64,000 bases of DNA from Boswellia sacra (taxonomy: Eukaryota; Streptophyta; Magnoliopsida; Sapindales; Burseraceae). Shown here in pieces: positions 10,190-20,800 of this stretch. The translations under genes and the position numbers were made by a program. Within the stretch, counting starts at the first letter, position 1. Every line of letters begins with the position of its first letter. The stretch is from positions 779,001 through 843,000 of the forward strand of contig SNVD02002644.1 in the NCBI GenBank assembly GCA_013180625.2, in the 5' to 3' direction. Below the pieces are notes generated by a model. It saw only the letters and a list, made by a program, of their open reading frames with translations, did not search any database and was not told where the DNA came from.

Positions 10190-10760
10190 GTATCACGGCT
10201 ACCAAGAAAGAATGCCACGTTAGATGCCATATGGCAAATCCTCATTGCCTAGGAAGTAAGGCTCTTAGAATTCCCTGGAAACATCTAAAAGGTTGTGTAG
10301 GCCCTTAGGATCATGACAGTTCATGGGATTGAAGGGTCAGGATATAGATTAAGAAAAAAGTTTCATATAAAAGCTAGAGGATGAATCAAAGGAAGGGATT
10401 TTGAGCCCATAAAAGATCCTTGATCATCTTCCCAAGAAAGATATTTAAATAAGGTTTATCCACTCTTTTCTGAACTTAGCCACCACCTTTCCATCATTTT
10501 TCCTCCATTACTGTTCCATTGCTTCCCTTACACACACACACACACACACACATATTCAAACACCTATTTTCCTTGATTTTTCATTATAAGCAAAGCCCTC
10601 CAAGGTAACTTGAGCGTCAGAGGGTTTACACCGGTTAAAATCCGGTGACCCCTGATACTCTTATGTGTTGTAGTTATTGAAAGAGTTCTTAGCTACAAAG
10701 GTTCTAGCCACCACAATGAATGCATCTTGGAGCAACTTTGGTATCTGAAGAGGAAGAAAG
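10190..10760 (+). mobile_element. Second LTR-like fragment with a possible tRNA-Met primer site
   Basis: A leader-like stretch with an AT-rich TATA candidate near 10447 and a (CA)n run at 10530-10551 is followed by TTGAGCGTCAGAGGGTTTACACC. A CCGGT...ACCGG-type hairpin (CACCGG and CCGGTGACCCC) follows, as in many plant LTR R/U5 regions. TGGTATCTGAAG at 10739-10750 differs by one base from the start of the common tRNA-Met primer-binding sequence. No internal coding region follows, so this is at most a truncated element. Confidence 0.35.
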
Positions 10761-11760
10761 TAGAGGATTTATTGTCGCTTTCAACTACCAGGAACTTGTC
10801 CCTCTACTTTCACAACGGTCCTTTTCATCCTGTAGTGGTTGTCTTTTGGTCATCGGAGGTTTGTCTGAAGCTATTCTTGATCTTTAATTTTTGGTTGCCT
10901 CTCCATTATTGTGGTCTCGGGTTAAGTCTTAGGACTTTGGTTAGCTTTGTCGTTGCTTGTTTGGAACCCATATGTGTTATAGCTCGCAGACCTATCTAAT
11001 CTCATTTTTGGTAATTGATCGGGTCATTATCAAGTCTTAAGTGTTGTTACTTTTCATCTATTATTCTGTCCCAAGCCATGCCTTCAAAGTTGGATTGACA
11101 TGTACCTAGTAGAAAGTCTCTACACTTCCATTTCTATCAATACTTATCTAACACCTAAGGTCATCTAGGTCATTTGCCACAAAATCTCCTTATGTGTCGA
11201 ATTCTGGTTGTAGCCAATTTTTGGTAACAATATATGATCCAAAAACTCTAATTATGTTAGAAAGAACCCAGTAATAAGGACTATAAACAAATAATCTAAA
11301 TTCAAACATGTTCAGCTAGGAGATAGGGGATATATTGCTTACAACAAATTTGGAAAAAATAATTCTAATCAATAATCTAATATGAACCAAAACTCTCAGA
11401 CCACCTAAAGCAAATAATTTGCTTGTATATATATCACAAGTTTAGCTACGTTGCTGGGGAAGGTGTAAAAGCTTGGATACTTCAGTTTTAAGCAATAACA
11501 GTCTTAAGTTATGAACCATAAATAACTTTAGATAACAAAGCTAGAAGCAATCAATACATTATTCCACACTCAGACTAAGCTGATAGAAGTTTATAAACAT
11601 TACCAATCATAATCGAATTTGTCATTCTCTAAATTCAAGAAATTATGAGCTGTAGATTTGCGATTTGGAATATAGGAAACAATCTTAAATATCAAAGATC
11701 CCCCAGCATTAGGCGCTGGCCAAACCATTACCCAACAATCAATCAATTAATAAAAACACT
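10760..11760. other. Intergenic, no gene seen
   Basis: Moderately AT-rich sequence with only short unsupported ORFs, no splice-consistent coding segments and no recognisable domain. The first 250 bp may still belong to the LTR-like fragment. Confidence 0.4.
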
Positions 11761-11840
11761 TAATTAAGTCAAACCAAACAAACAAACACAATGATCTTCA
11801 AAAATGTAAAATCTAAAAAGGAATCCAAAGCACGTTGTAC

Positions 11841-11976
11841 CTAAAGTTGCATTGTAGGTGTTATTGCTGTTGAGGTCGCCAGAGTTGCAAAGAGGAAGAA
11901 GGTTATTGTTCTCCTCCTCACGTGTTTGTATTTCAAGAAACAAAGGCAACTCTTCATTTCTTTCCTTCATCACCAT
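11841..11976 (-). CDS. Orphan first-exon-like ORF, acidic N-terminus, unrecognised
   Basis: On the minus strand an ATG at 11976 opens MVMKERNEELPLFLEIQTRE followed by an Asn-rich tail, and reaches a good donor, CAACTTTAG|GTACAACG, at 11840-11841. Upstream (12150-12640) is leader-like sequence with GA-rich tracts. Downstream there is no continuation exon that I can find. It looks like the first coding exon of a multi-exon gene left behind by truncation, or captured by an element. I cannot name the family. Confidence 0.3.
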
Positions 11977-12639
11977 CTCTTGGGATCCAGAATCAATATA
12001 TCTATCGGATAAGAAGTGAGCTCCAGGTGTTTGAGGTTTTATTTGATAACAAAACAGCAAGCAAGAAACACCTAATCTTGCAAGTCCTCTGAACTGAGAC
12101 ACAAAACACCTAATCTTTGCCTTTCTTGTATACAAACTTCTACCCTTCTTGCTCCTAATCTTTCCTCCTCACACACAAACACAAAAAAGGTGAGTTTAAA
12201 AACAAAAATTAAAGCAAAAAAAGCGACGATCTGAAAGTAATAGACAAAGAGAGATGGAGATCGAGAGCAACAACAAGAGTTGGAGATTGAGTCTTAGAGG
12301 AAGAGATTGAAAAACGTGAGAGGTGGCAATAACCGATGAAAAAAGCGAGATAAAGAGATTCTAGGGTTTTAAATTTACTTTTAAATTAAAAATAATGCAT
12401 CTACGTCAACTACCTTTCTACCTTATTAAGGATGCTACCTGATGATGCCATAAATAGGTGCAGTAAATAACTCCTTTGTTTTATAGTGGGAGCTACGATT
12501 GTAGGTGAATAGAGAGCCAAGCATAGGTTGAGGTGAGTGAGAGAAAACAGGGAATCGATTTCGCATTTGAGAGGGGCAAATAGGGGGAAACTCAAAGAAA
12601 AGGCGTAAAGTTGGGGAAATCGATTTTAGGTTTTGTTAT

Positions 12640-13130
12640 ATTCAAGATTAAACACACCGTTTTATATTGCAATTACATATATATTTTTATAAAAAAAAAT
12701 ATATTATTTGACCATCTAAAACATTACGTCTTACTTTTAATTAATAAATTATTAATTTAAAATTTAGTCAAACACGGTCAATAATAAATTTTTATCACAA
12801 AGTTTTTGATAGAGTCACAATTCTATTATCAATTCTTAATAGACAAAAAATATATCACATATATATCATTAAATTTTTTATTCTATCATGATTCTGTCAT
12901 TCTTTTATGATATAATAATTTTTATCATAAAGAATTAATCAACTTTTGGCTTTTTTCTTGTAACGATGTGAACACATCCTCGCAGTTTGCTGCGACTCAG
13001 CCTTCACAGCCCATCGTCCCAACCACTTGGTAAGCCACCCGGGCTTTTTGAGCCATCGTCATAGACTGCTAACCCACCCCAAAAACCTTTCGCATCCTTG
13101 TCAAAGTTACAAATTTTAGTTGGACGAGAG
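12640..13130. other. AT-rich spacer
   Basis: Mostly A/T with TATCAC- and TATCAT-like short repeats (12790-12930), followed by a small GC-richer patch (12970-13090). No coding segment is supported. Confidence 0.4.
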
Positions 13131-13139
13131 CAAGCCCAT

Positions 13140-13560
13140 TTACAAGCTGGAGTTGAACAACCATAATACTAAAAAGTTCGCATTATATAAAAATTTAGGT
13201 ACATATGTATATGATGAGATCATATTTTTATACTAAATTAGATATGCTTTAATTTAATTTAATTTATTGAAGTGCCTAGATTCATGGCAAGGATAATTCA
13301 AACTAGGGATTCATAATTTAATGGATTTTTGTGCGTATTAAATAAATTTGTATTTATCCAGCTACGCGCGTTACGTTGAACTTTTCTATCTATCACTCAG
13401 CCACCAAATTTTAGCTAAATGGCTAGCATAATAAGAGAATAAATCCAAAAAGAACATACAAGAGAAACGCAGGTAACATAGCGATTACAAACGTACATAT
13501 ATGCTAGCTAGATGAGCAATTCGATTCCCATCCCAGCTTGTGTCTAAGAAAAGAGAAAAA
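13140..13560. repeat. 3'-flanking duplication of the CYP89A pseudogene (pairs with 16680-17120)
   Basis: Shared diverged sequence, for example an ACAAGCT block, GATAAGATCAT/GATGAGATCAT, TTTAATGGATTTTTGT and GCTAGCATA-like segments in the same order, links this stretch to 16680-17120. Each lies immediately downstream of a minus-strand P450 relic, so the relics were duplicated together with their flank. Confidence 0.65.
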
Positions 13561-13567
13561 CAAATTC

Positions 13568-15115
13568 TTATTTAAACCTAGGAGTTGCGGAAGCCTGCAA
13601 TGGATTTTTCATCACCGTCAGGAACTCTTGCTTTTAATCCAAACTAATCTCATCTCCATCTACAGCTTTCCACTCATAGCACAGAATTAAATTAGCCACA
13701 AAATATTCCAAATTAAGCATTGCCAAGCCAAGGCCCGGACAAATTCTCCTCCCAGCCCCAAACGGCATCATCTTTATCTCCCTGCTCCCTGTTATGTTAA
13801 ACGTTTCTCTGTTTTCTCCACTATTTAGGAACCTTTCGGGCTTAAACGTCATTGGATCATCCCACAAGTTTGGGTCCCACCCTATATCTGCAACCATGAA
13901 ATTTATAGTGGCAGCCTTAGGAAGCAAAATGCCGTTCAAAGTAACATCTTCCGTCACAGCATGAGGTGCCACGAAATGTGCAGGAGGGTGTCGCCTTAAC
14001 TTTCCAAAATCACTGCTTTCAGATATGGCATCTTCTGCAGGTCATCCTCTTTCACCTCTTTATCAGCATCTCCAACAACCCCTTTAATCTCTGCAAACAG
14101 CTTTTCTTGAATATGTGGATTCTTAACCAAATTTGCCGTGAGCCACTGCAACGCTGTCGATGTTGGTTCAGTACCAGCATTAAGAAATTAACTCAGTGCA
14201 CAAACTTATAATTTACTTCTCATCAAGCTTTCTATTTTCTTCCAGGAGCTGCAGATCAAACAATGTATCAACATATGACAAGACTACTCATCATCATCAC
14301 CATTCTCTTTGCTCTCGCCTAATCTTTCTTCTTTTAACTTTCTTCGCTCTCTTATCAGTGGCATCAACACGGCTTCTTCTTGCTTTTGTAATTGCATTAA
14401 CTCCTCATATCGCTCGCGGAACAAGATCTTTGTCAATTTTGGCCAGAAATTGAGTACATTAAACCTCCGATTCAAATTCTGTAGCATCCGACGCTGGACT
14501 TCCTCAACTTCTCTAATTTTATTCTGCTCAAGCTTGTTCGCGAAACACATTGGGACTAATAAGCAAAGCATAGCATGTTGTAAATGGTCAATAAGGCGAA
14601 TTGGATCACCAGATTTACTCTGATTGTCGAAACATTCCAGAAGGATTTGCAATACCCACTTGCGCGCATGTGAGTAGGATTTCACACGTGAAGGATGGAG
14701 AATCTCTGCGGTCAGGTTCCGGCGCAAGAGGCGCCATGTGGGGCCATAAGCAGCAGTGCTGATGTTATGCTGATTGCTACTTGTAAATTTTGCAACGGTA
14801 TTAGCAGGTGGGCGGTCAGCAAAAACAGCGCCATTTTGGATCAAGGCCTGGTGAGCTAGGGAGCGATCAGAAATGAATATGAAGGTATTAGAGCTTATAT
14901 GAAAAGTTACTATGGGGCCAAGTTTGGAGTGAAGTGCTCGGAGGACCGATTCAATTTCGAACAATGATTTGCGTAACAATAGAATACTGCTGATTATGGG
15001 AAGAGTGGAGGGGCTTGGAGGAAGTGTGTAGTTTGGTCTTTTGACGGGAAAGAGATGGTTGAAGAGAGCTTTGATGAGAGCAGATATGCATAGACAGATC
15101 AGAATGAAGAACCAT
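13568..15115 (-). pseudogene. CYP89A-like cytochrome P450 pseudogene (nearly full length)
   Basis: It aligns along its length with the intact P450 at 34295-35875. Recognisable parts are an N-terminal anchor, a Pro-rich hinge (LPPSPSTLP), ADRPP and SSNQHNIS blocks, WRLLRRNLT, an I-helix with AGTEPT in place of AGTDTT, FKPERF and the haem loop [10 protein letters not shown]. Lesions are no start Met at the expected site, a frameshift and stop near 14284 after DDDE, further breaks near 14180-14240, a 1-nt deletion in the ExxR segment near 13975-13990, and a TAA in place of Glu near 13636. It is intronless, like the CYP89A family. Confidence 0.85.
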
Positions 15116-16680
15116 TCCGGTAAGTAACTGGTTGAGGATATGTCTACTGTTGAGCAATTGGCTTAGACGCATTCACATACACATATGTAAATATATATAC
15201 ATATATATTATCAATCAAGTTGATATGTTCTTTTTTTTAATAATATTTATTTTCTTGGGTTGCAAGGATTATATATTCTTCACGTAATAATCTTCCTCAG
15301 ATATTTTCAACATCGTGAGATGTGCCATATTTTTTGTCGTAATCAATATACAATCAACCTTTGTGACGTGTTGATGTAGCACCAAATGGGTCATAAGATA
15401 TATAATTTCATATGTTTAATATTTTAATATTTTATCTTTTGTGTTTAAGCAAAGAACGCATCAAACAATTATACATATGCTAAAACTTATTTTAAAATTA
15501 TATATCCTAAATCATATAATATAAAATTAAAATTGGTATATTATATATATCATTGATTAATTATTATACTATTTATTTAATAAATCTATATTAAATATAT
15601 ATTTTTTAAGATACAAAATTTGGGATATTATATTGAAAGAGTATCGTTATTCTTTCTATTGATTAGTTGCTAGTTGCTGCACCACGTGTTCTCTTCCACT
15701 CTTTTGGATCACAAAGTAAAGATCTTCTATCTAATTTTTACTTAATATCTCCTCTAGATTATAATTTTTAAAGTCAATTTAAGATTGCCAAGCTTAATAT
15801 GTACAAAGTAAAAAGGATAAATATATAGGCATCGGAATCATCCAATAGGTTTGGACTAAGTAATCTTATTCCCGGAGTTTCATTTAGAAACATACATTAA
15901 CCCCATGGGCCACAGTTTGAAACTGACGTTAAAGCCTTCGGAGGAATATATTAAAATGGTGTGAGGACAATTTTGTGGGAGTTAAGATATAAAAATAGTA
16001 AAGAAAAAATGTTGGCTCTATAGGCTGTGACAATGAAGTTAACTTGAGAGATTCACTCGTTGGCATGTAAATGAATTAATTAATTAACTAAAAATATGTA
16101 CAAACAATTAAAAAAAATAAAATATGAATGATATTTCTTTCTGGAAATTTGTTAGGAGGAGATCGCCAGTTTGAGGTCCCAATCATGCGTCTCAAGAATC
16201 TCTGTACAGAACTCAGGATCTTCTGAGTCAGTGATGGCTTGAAAGTACACTAATTTATCGGCTACATCAACCATGCATCATCTCTTGATATATATCAAAG
16301 TTAATTTCTGATAAAAATTAAATTTTAAAAGAAAATAAAGAAATAAGAGTTAAGAGTTTCTTCGCATCCAGAAATTGTGAAAAAAAAATCTCTTCGATTT
16401 TTATTTCTCATTTCATTTCTGGAGAGTGGAAGCAAAGGATTGTTCTTGTTTTTCAGGTTTATAATACGAGGGGAGATACCGAAAGGAAACAGAATTTTTA
16501 ATATTGTTTGATAAAAGCGGAATGAATTGTAATGAACGTTGATTGGCGAGGATACATTTTAGACAATAGGTAGGTGGACAAGAGAAAGTTGAAGTTGATG
16601 TACAATGGCCTCGATTATCATAAACCCGGAGTTTCGTAACTAGACGTCTAGACTATATCACTCGCTACAAAAATCAAGTG
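15116..16680. other. AT-rich intergenic region
   Basis: AT-rich spacer with no coding segment. A short (TA)n-like tract lies at 15180-15215. Nothing else is recognisable. Confidence 0.4.
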
Positions 16681-17121
16681 GATGAGAACAAGTGCGTTCA
16701 CAAGCTAGAGTCCCGAATCATAGCAACAAAATTCCTATTACGTGGTAACTTAGATATATACCTAACATACGTATACATACGATAAGATCATTTTTTTTTT
16801 ATGAATATTAGAATTGCATATGGTTTTATTCAATTTGATTAATTTATATAGGTGCTCATGTAGATTCGCCGCGAGGATAGACAAACTACTCATTATTTAA
16901 TGGATTTTTGTCGGTATTTAGCAAATAAATTTGTTGCTATTTACTTGCCTTAAACTTCACCATCTGTTACTCGGCTATCAAATTAGCTTTGTCTAAATAA
17001 AAAATGAATATACAAGAGAAAAGACACTTTTCATAGCTTAAAAAACGTGCATGTATGCTAGATAGGCACTTCCTTGGCTAGCTTGTGTTGTGTTGCGTCC
17101 AAGAAAACACCAAACAAATAC

Positions 17122-17505
17122 TTATTTAAACCTAGAAGTTGCAAAAGCCATTAATGGATTTTTCATCAGTCAAAAGTCTTGTTTTTCATCCGAGCTAATA
17201 TCATCTGCATCTACAGCCTTCCACTCATAGCACAAAATTAAATTAGCCAGAAAATATTCCATATCAAGCATGGCCAGGCCAAGGCCACGGCAAATTCTCC
17301 TCCCAGCCCCAAATGGCATCATCTTTATCTTCCTGCTTCCTGTAATGTCAAACATTTCTCTATTACATCTTCACAATTCAGGAACTTTTCGTGCTTAAAC
17401 GCCATTGGATCATCCCATGCCTTTGAGTCCTACCCCGTATCCTCAACCATGAAATTTATATTAGCATTCTTAGGAAGCAAAAAGCGGTTCAAAATTACAT
17501 TGATA
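17122..17505 (-). pseudogene. CYP89A-like C-terminal relic
   Basis: Only the last 130 or so residues remain: an NFMV segment, a DDPMAFKHEKF version of the PERF region, the haem loop [10 protein letters not shown] (Pro of CPG replaced by Arg) and [11 protein letters not shown]. Stops occur in the segment before the haem loop and after EKQDF (17167-17169). Homology stops abruptly near 17505, just upstream of the LPKN position. The downstream flank matches 13140-13560. Confidence 0.8.
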
Positions 17506-17539
17506 AAATAATTCAACTCTTCAAATAATTATGCTAAAT

Positions 17540-18180
17540 CTTATCTCAAGTACTTGGATTTTAGGGAAAGCAGTTGAACCACAGCTCAAAAGATAGCTAG
17601 GTATATTTCATTATATATATTATAGAGAGAGTAATACATCACTCATGCCAGGTGTTACAAACAGGTTACAACAAATATGCTAGCTAATAGAGTGACTTCA
17701 CGTGACAAATTCTAGAAGATTGTATACCTAATCCATAACTAAGTTAACTAACATATTTGACGCTTAATTACAGCTAATTAGTAAACTAACCAACAGAATT
17801 AGCTAACAGACATCAAATAGAGGATAGGGAGGAATGAGTTGTCCTGCAGTGGTAATAGATGAGCAATCTTAACACAAGTGATGTGTCACGTCTTGTGGTA
17901 TTTCATTAAACGGGTGATGAAATGATTCAGCACACATTATTTGATTTGCTTTGTGTTGGCATAGGTTAGGTGATGGCTGAGACATTCCATGTTGGGATCT
18001 TGGCTTCTCTTTTGTTTCTCTTGTAAGCCGTTTCGTCGACAACAAACAATGTAACACAAAGTTGAACTTGTCCCTCTCATTGATTCTTCTAAATTTTAAT
18101 TAGAATTCTCTTTAGATTCTTGTAGATTCTCAAAAAAAATTATGTTGATACATTTAAAGGATAAATATTACACTATGAAA
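17540..18180. other. Spacer with a segment shared with 30835-31010
   Basis: Sequence near 17512-17530 (AACTCTTCAAATAATTAT) and 18053-18135 (ACACAAAGTTGAACTT, GATTCTTCTAA, TTAGAATTCTCTTT) recurs at 30835-30985, where the two parts are almost adjacent. About 500 bp is therefore an insertion here or a deletion there. No gene is supported. Confidence 0.5.
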
Positions 18181-18199
18181 AAGATAAAACAACCCCTGA

Positions 18200-18476
18200 T
18201 AAATTGTCTCGGATTGCTTCACCTTGGGAGCAATCCTTCATGCTGTCCCTGACCATTTTTATCCGAGCACTGTGAGTACTAAACAAATCGCTTAGCCGGC
18301 TCTATAGCACTCATTCCGGACCTTTTCATCCCCAGCCACATGGAAAGTGCGAGCAGTACGGCACAGCAGTTGTCCCTCACGCCTATGTGGAAAGGTGCCT
18401 GGTCCCCCTGCGCAGGTGTCAGCTCAGGAGGCCTGTGTGTGCAAGAGATAGTGAGATGGTCCAGCCATCCATTTTT
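18200..18476. other. GC-rich island of unknown origin
   Basis: About 275 bp of balanced to GC-rich sequence is flanked on both sides by strongly AT-rich DNA. It starts with a perfect 8-bp stem, GGATTGCT (18211-18218) and AGCAATCC (18229-18236). It contains GCCGGCTC, CATTCCGGACC and TGGTCCCCCTGCGCAGG and has no convincing ORF on either strand. It is not recognisable as rRNA, tRNA or a known repeat. It could be a structured non-coding sequence or an unfamiliar repeat. Confidence 0.4.
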
Positions 18477-18539
18477 TTTGTCTGAGTTCTCCTACAGTAT
18501 AGTTGCTTAACAAACAAAAAACATAAATAGATCTTTAAA

Positions 18540-18962
18540 AATCATAAACGAATGAAAAAATATCGTATTTATAATTTTTATATATTTTTTATTTACGATT
18601 TTTTTAAATATAACTTTTATTTATTTATTTATAATTTTTATAATATATATACAATTTTTATTTGCTATAGTATAATTATTGTACGATACAGTAATTATAT
18701 CGTAGCAAAACTCATTTGTTTGCTCAATAAAAATTAACACATTGACAACGATGATAGGTGTCTGAAAATCGTAAACGAATAAAAAAGAATCTATTTACGA
18801 TTTTTTTATATACAATTTTTATTCATTCATTTACGATTTTTACAACGTATATATAATTTTTATTTACTATAGTACAATTGTTGTATGGTACAGCAACTGT
18901 ACCGTAGCAAAACTCATTTGTTTGCTCAATAAAGATCAACACATTGACAACGATAATAGGAT
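18540..18962. repeat. Two tandem copies of a ~200-bp AT-rich MITE-like unit
   Basis: Copy 1 (about 18540-18755) and copy 2 (about 18760-18962) share the order ATCGTAAACGAAT, TTTACGATTTTT, TACAATTTTTATTTRCTATAG, a TACRRTA hairpin region, CGTAGCAAAACTCATTTG, then TTTGCTCAATAAA and ACACATTGACAACGAT. Parts of each unit are self-complementary, as in small inverted-repeat elements. Confidence 0.75.
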
Positions 18963-19437
18963 TCAACTTGGTGGCCAAGAAAGCGCATCCAGCTGCTCAT
19001 CCAGCGTTGATGAAATCCCCACCACTCATCAATCACTAAGCGAAAAGCTTGAGGAAAATTTTTTTAATATATACAGTTACCTACTATGTATAGAGTCCAT
19101 GAAACCTATTTTTAACGTGTTTGTTTCCAATTTATAATAATCCACCACTGAAATGGTTTTTGTTAATGTCAATTTCTTAATTCAATACATATTTTTTTTG
19201 AATCACTTGGTTGTTCAATAAGAGTCATGATTAAAAAAATTATTTTCTAATGTAGAAAGTTTTGAGTTAATTACTTACCTTATTTTATTTTAGAAAGTTT
19301 TAATTAACTAACTTTCTTTCACAATAAAATCATTTTCGGCAGTATTTTATTAAATAAAGCTTGCATAATTACTCAATCAATCAATCAATTGATTTTTTTT
19401 TTCTTGTTACATGAATTTACTCATTTGTCACATTAGT

Positions 19438-19695
19438 TCAAGATCCACATGACCCTTGTATATCAAACCAAATCATTTGGGATCCATAGTATTATTATTC
19501 ATTGTAAACCGTTTATCCACCCTATTTCCTGAACTGTTCGTAAAATCTATTCGTTGTTAACTTTATTTAAAAAAAAAAAATCAACTATTAATACTTGGCT
19601 TGGATGCTTAGAATAAGTTTAATATTATATAAACCTGTCGCCTTCTGAATCTAAAAGACGATGCTTCAGTAAGGTCCAAGGCTCTAAAACATCTT
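19438..19695. repeat. Inverted copy of 33322-33605
   Basis: The reverse complement of this stretch follows 33322-33605 through most of its length: an AGTCTTGGACCTTACTGAAG-like start, a GGTGACGGGTTTATA-like part, ACAGTGAATAGATTTTAC, GGGTGAACAGTTTA and CAAGTGATATGGTTTGATA with differences. It borders the P450-flank duplication that starts near 19690. Confidence 0.7.
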
Positions 19696-20100
19696 TAATT
19701 GATCTTGAAAGAGCTTACAATTCTCTTGTGTTTGAGGTCCATTAATAAAATTGGATTGGGGAAATGTCATCTTCATGATGATGGTGAGAAAGGAAAAGGT
19801 GTTGTTACTGGTTACTAATCTATTCACTGTGCTGGAAACTTATCATCAAAATTAATAGCCCCTGGGCCCTTGGTGAACATGATTTTTGGTTTCTAGGATT
19901 CTATCCATATTCAATTAAGGAGGATGACACGCTACATATATCAAACATAAAGGTTAAACAAAAAAGGGCTTGCTACATAAATAAATAAATAATATATAGA
20001 CCTTAATGTAAAAGTAGGTAAAATCCCTTCTATTAATATTATTCTTCTTCATGTATAATTTCACTACATAAGAAAACATCAAAATAATACAGATTCTTAT
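19690..20100. repeat. CYP89A 3'-flank duplication, copy A
   Basis: This shares GTCCATTAATAAAATTGG, GGAGAAATGTCATCTTC-like, AAAATTAATAGCCCCTG, CATGATTTTTGGTTTCTA and ACACGCTACATATATC with 33900-34290, and with 28595-29315 (where it is interrupted). It lies directly downstream of a P450 relic, as in the other copies. Confidence 0.75.
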
Positions 20101-20470
20101 CTAGTATTAGTACTCCTTTGGGAAAATGGGCCTTCAATTGATTAATTCTTCATAACCAATTAACCATTGTGAACTCTTGCTTCTCTGATAGCTCCACCTC
20201 ATCTCCATCCACAGCTTTCCACTCAAAATGACAAACAAGATTAGCCGCAAAGTACTCCAAATGAAGCATGTCCAAATCAAGCCCAGGACATATCCTTCTC
20301 CCAAACCCTAACGGCATCATCAAACCCTCCGCCACCATTCTGATCATCATCACCGAATCCACTCACAAACCTCTCAGTCTTGAACGCCATTGGATCCTCC
20401 TAAACTTTTGGGTCCCATCCCATATGAGCAACCATGAAATTGATTCTCCCATTCTTTGGTATCACATATA
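20101..20470 (-). pseudogene. CYP89A-like C-terminal relic
   Basis: The relic keeps NFMVAHMGWDPK, a PERF-region remnant, the haem loop [10 protein letters not shown] and [19 protein letters not shown]. It lacks everything upstream of about the IPKNGRINF position, where homology stops near 20470. A deletion removes part of the loop before the haem motif compared with the intact gene. It is too short to fold as a P450. Confidence 0.8.
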
Positions 20471-20800
20471 TTATCAAGGGTAAAATAATCTTTCTAACCT
20501 TTTGTTAGCCTAATTACTAACATAATCTAACAATTTATCAAATTTGTGTAACTTCAGTGGTGTTTCTGATCAAAATGACAGTTATTTTCTAAATGTCAAT
20601 AAACTAAACCTCAGTTAACAATATTAACCCATTTTTGCTCGAACGGTAAACGTAATACTTTTTATTCTCCAAATAGTATTTAGTACATGATACTATTATC
20701 AAATTATTTCTAAATATACATGTAGAATATTGCAAAAACTCTCACAATTTTAACTATGAAATGAAATACAACATAAAGAAATTCGTCTCTTTCATTGTCA

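Noticed and set aside
10727..10999. 90-codon ORF after the LTR-like fragment as a possible gag start
   Set aside because: Hydrophobic, Cys/Leu-rich sequence unlike gag; no zinc knuckle and no continuation.
12935..12970. Possible degraded CACTA end (TTGGCTTTTTTCTTGTAACG on the plus strand)
   Set aside because: It resembles the complement of CACTACAAGAAAAAAGCC, but the terminal bases differ, no partner end was found toward 11 kb and no 3-bp duplication is evident.
18200..18476. Hammerhead ribozyme/retrozyme or 5S-rRNA-bearing element in the GC-rich island
   Set aside because: I looked for the CTGATGA...GAAA hammerhead core and for 5S rRNA promoter boxes and found neither.
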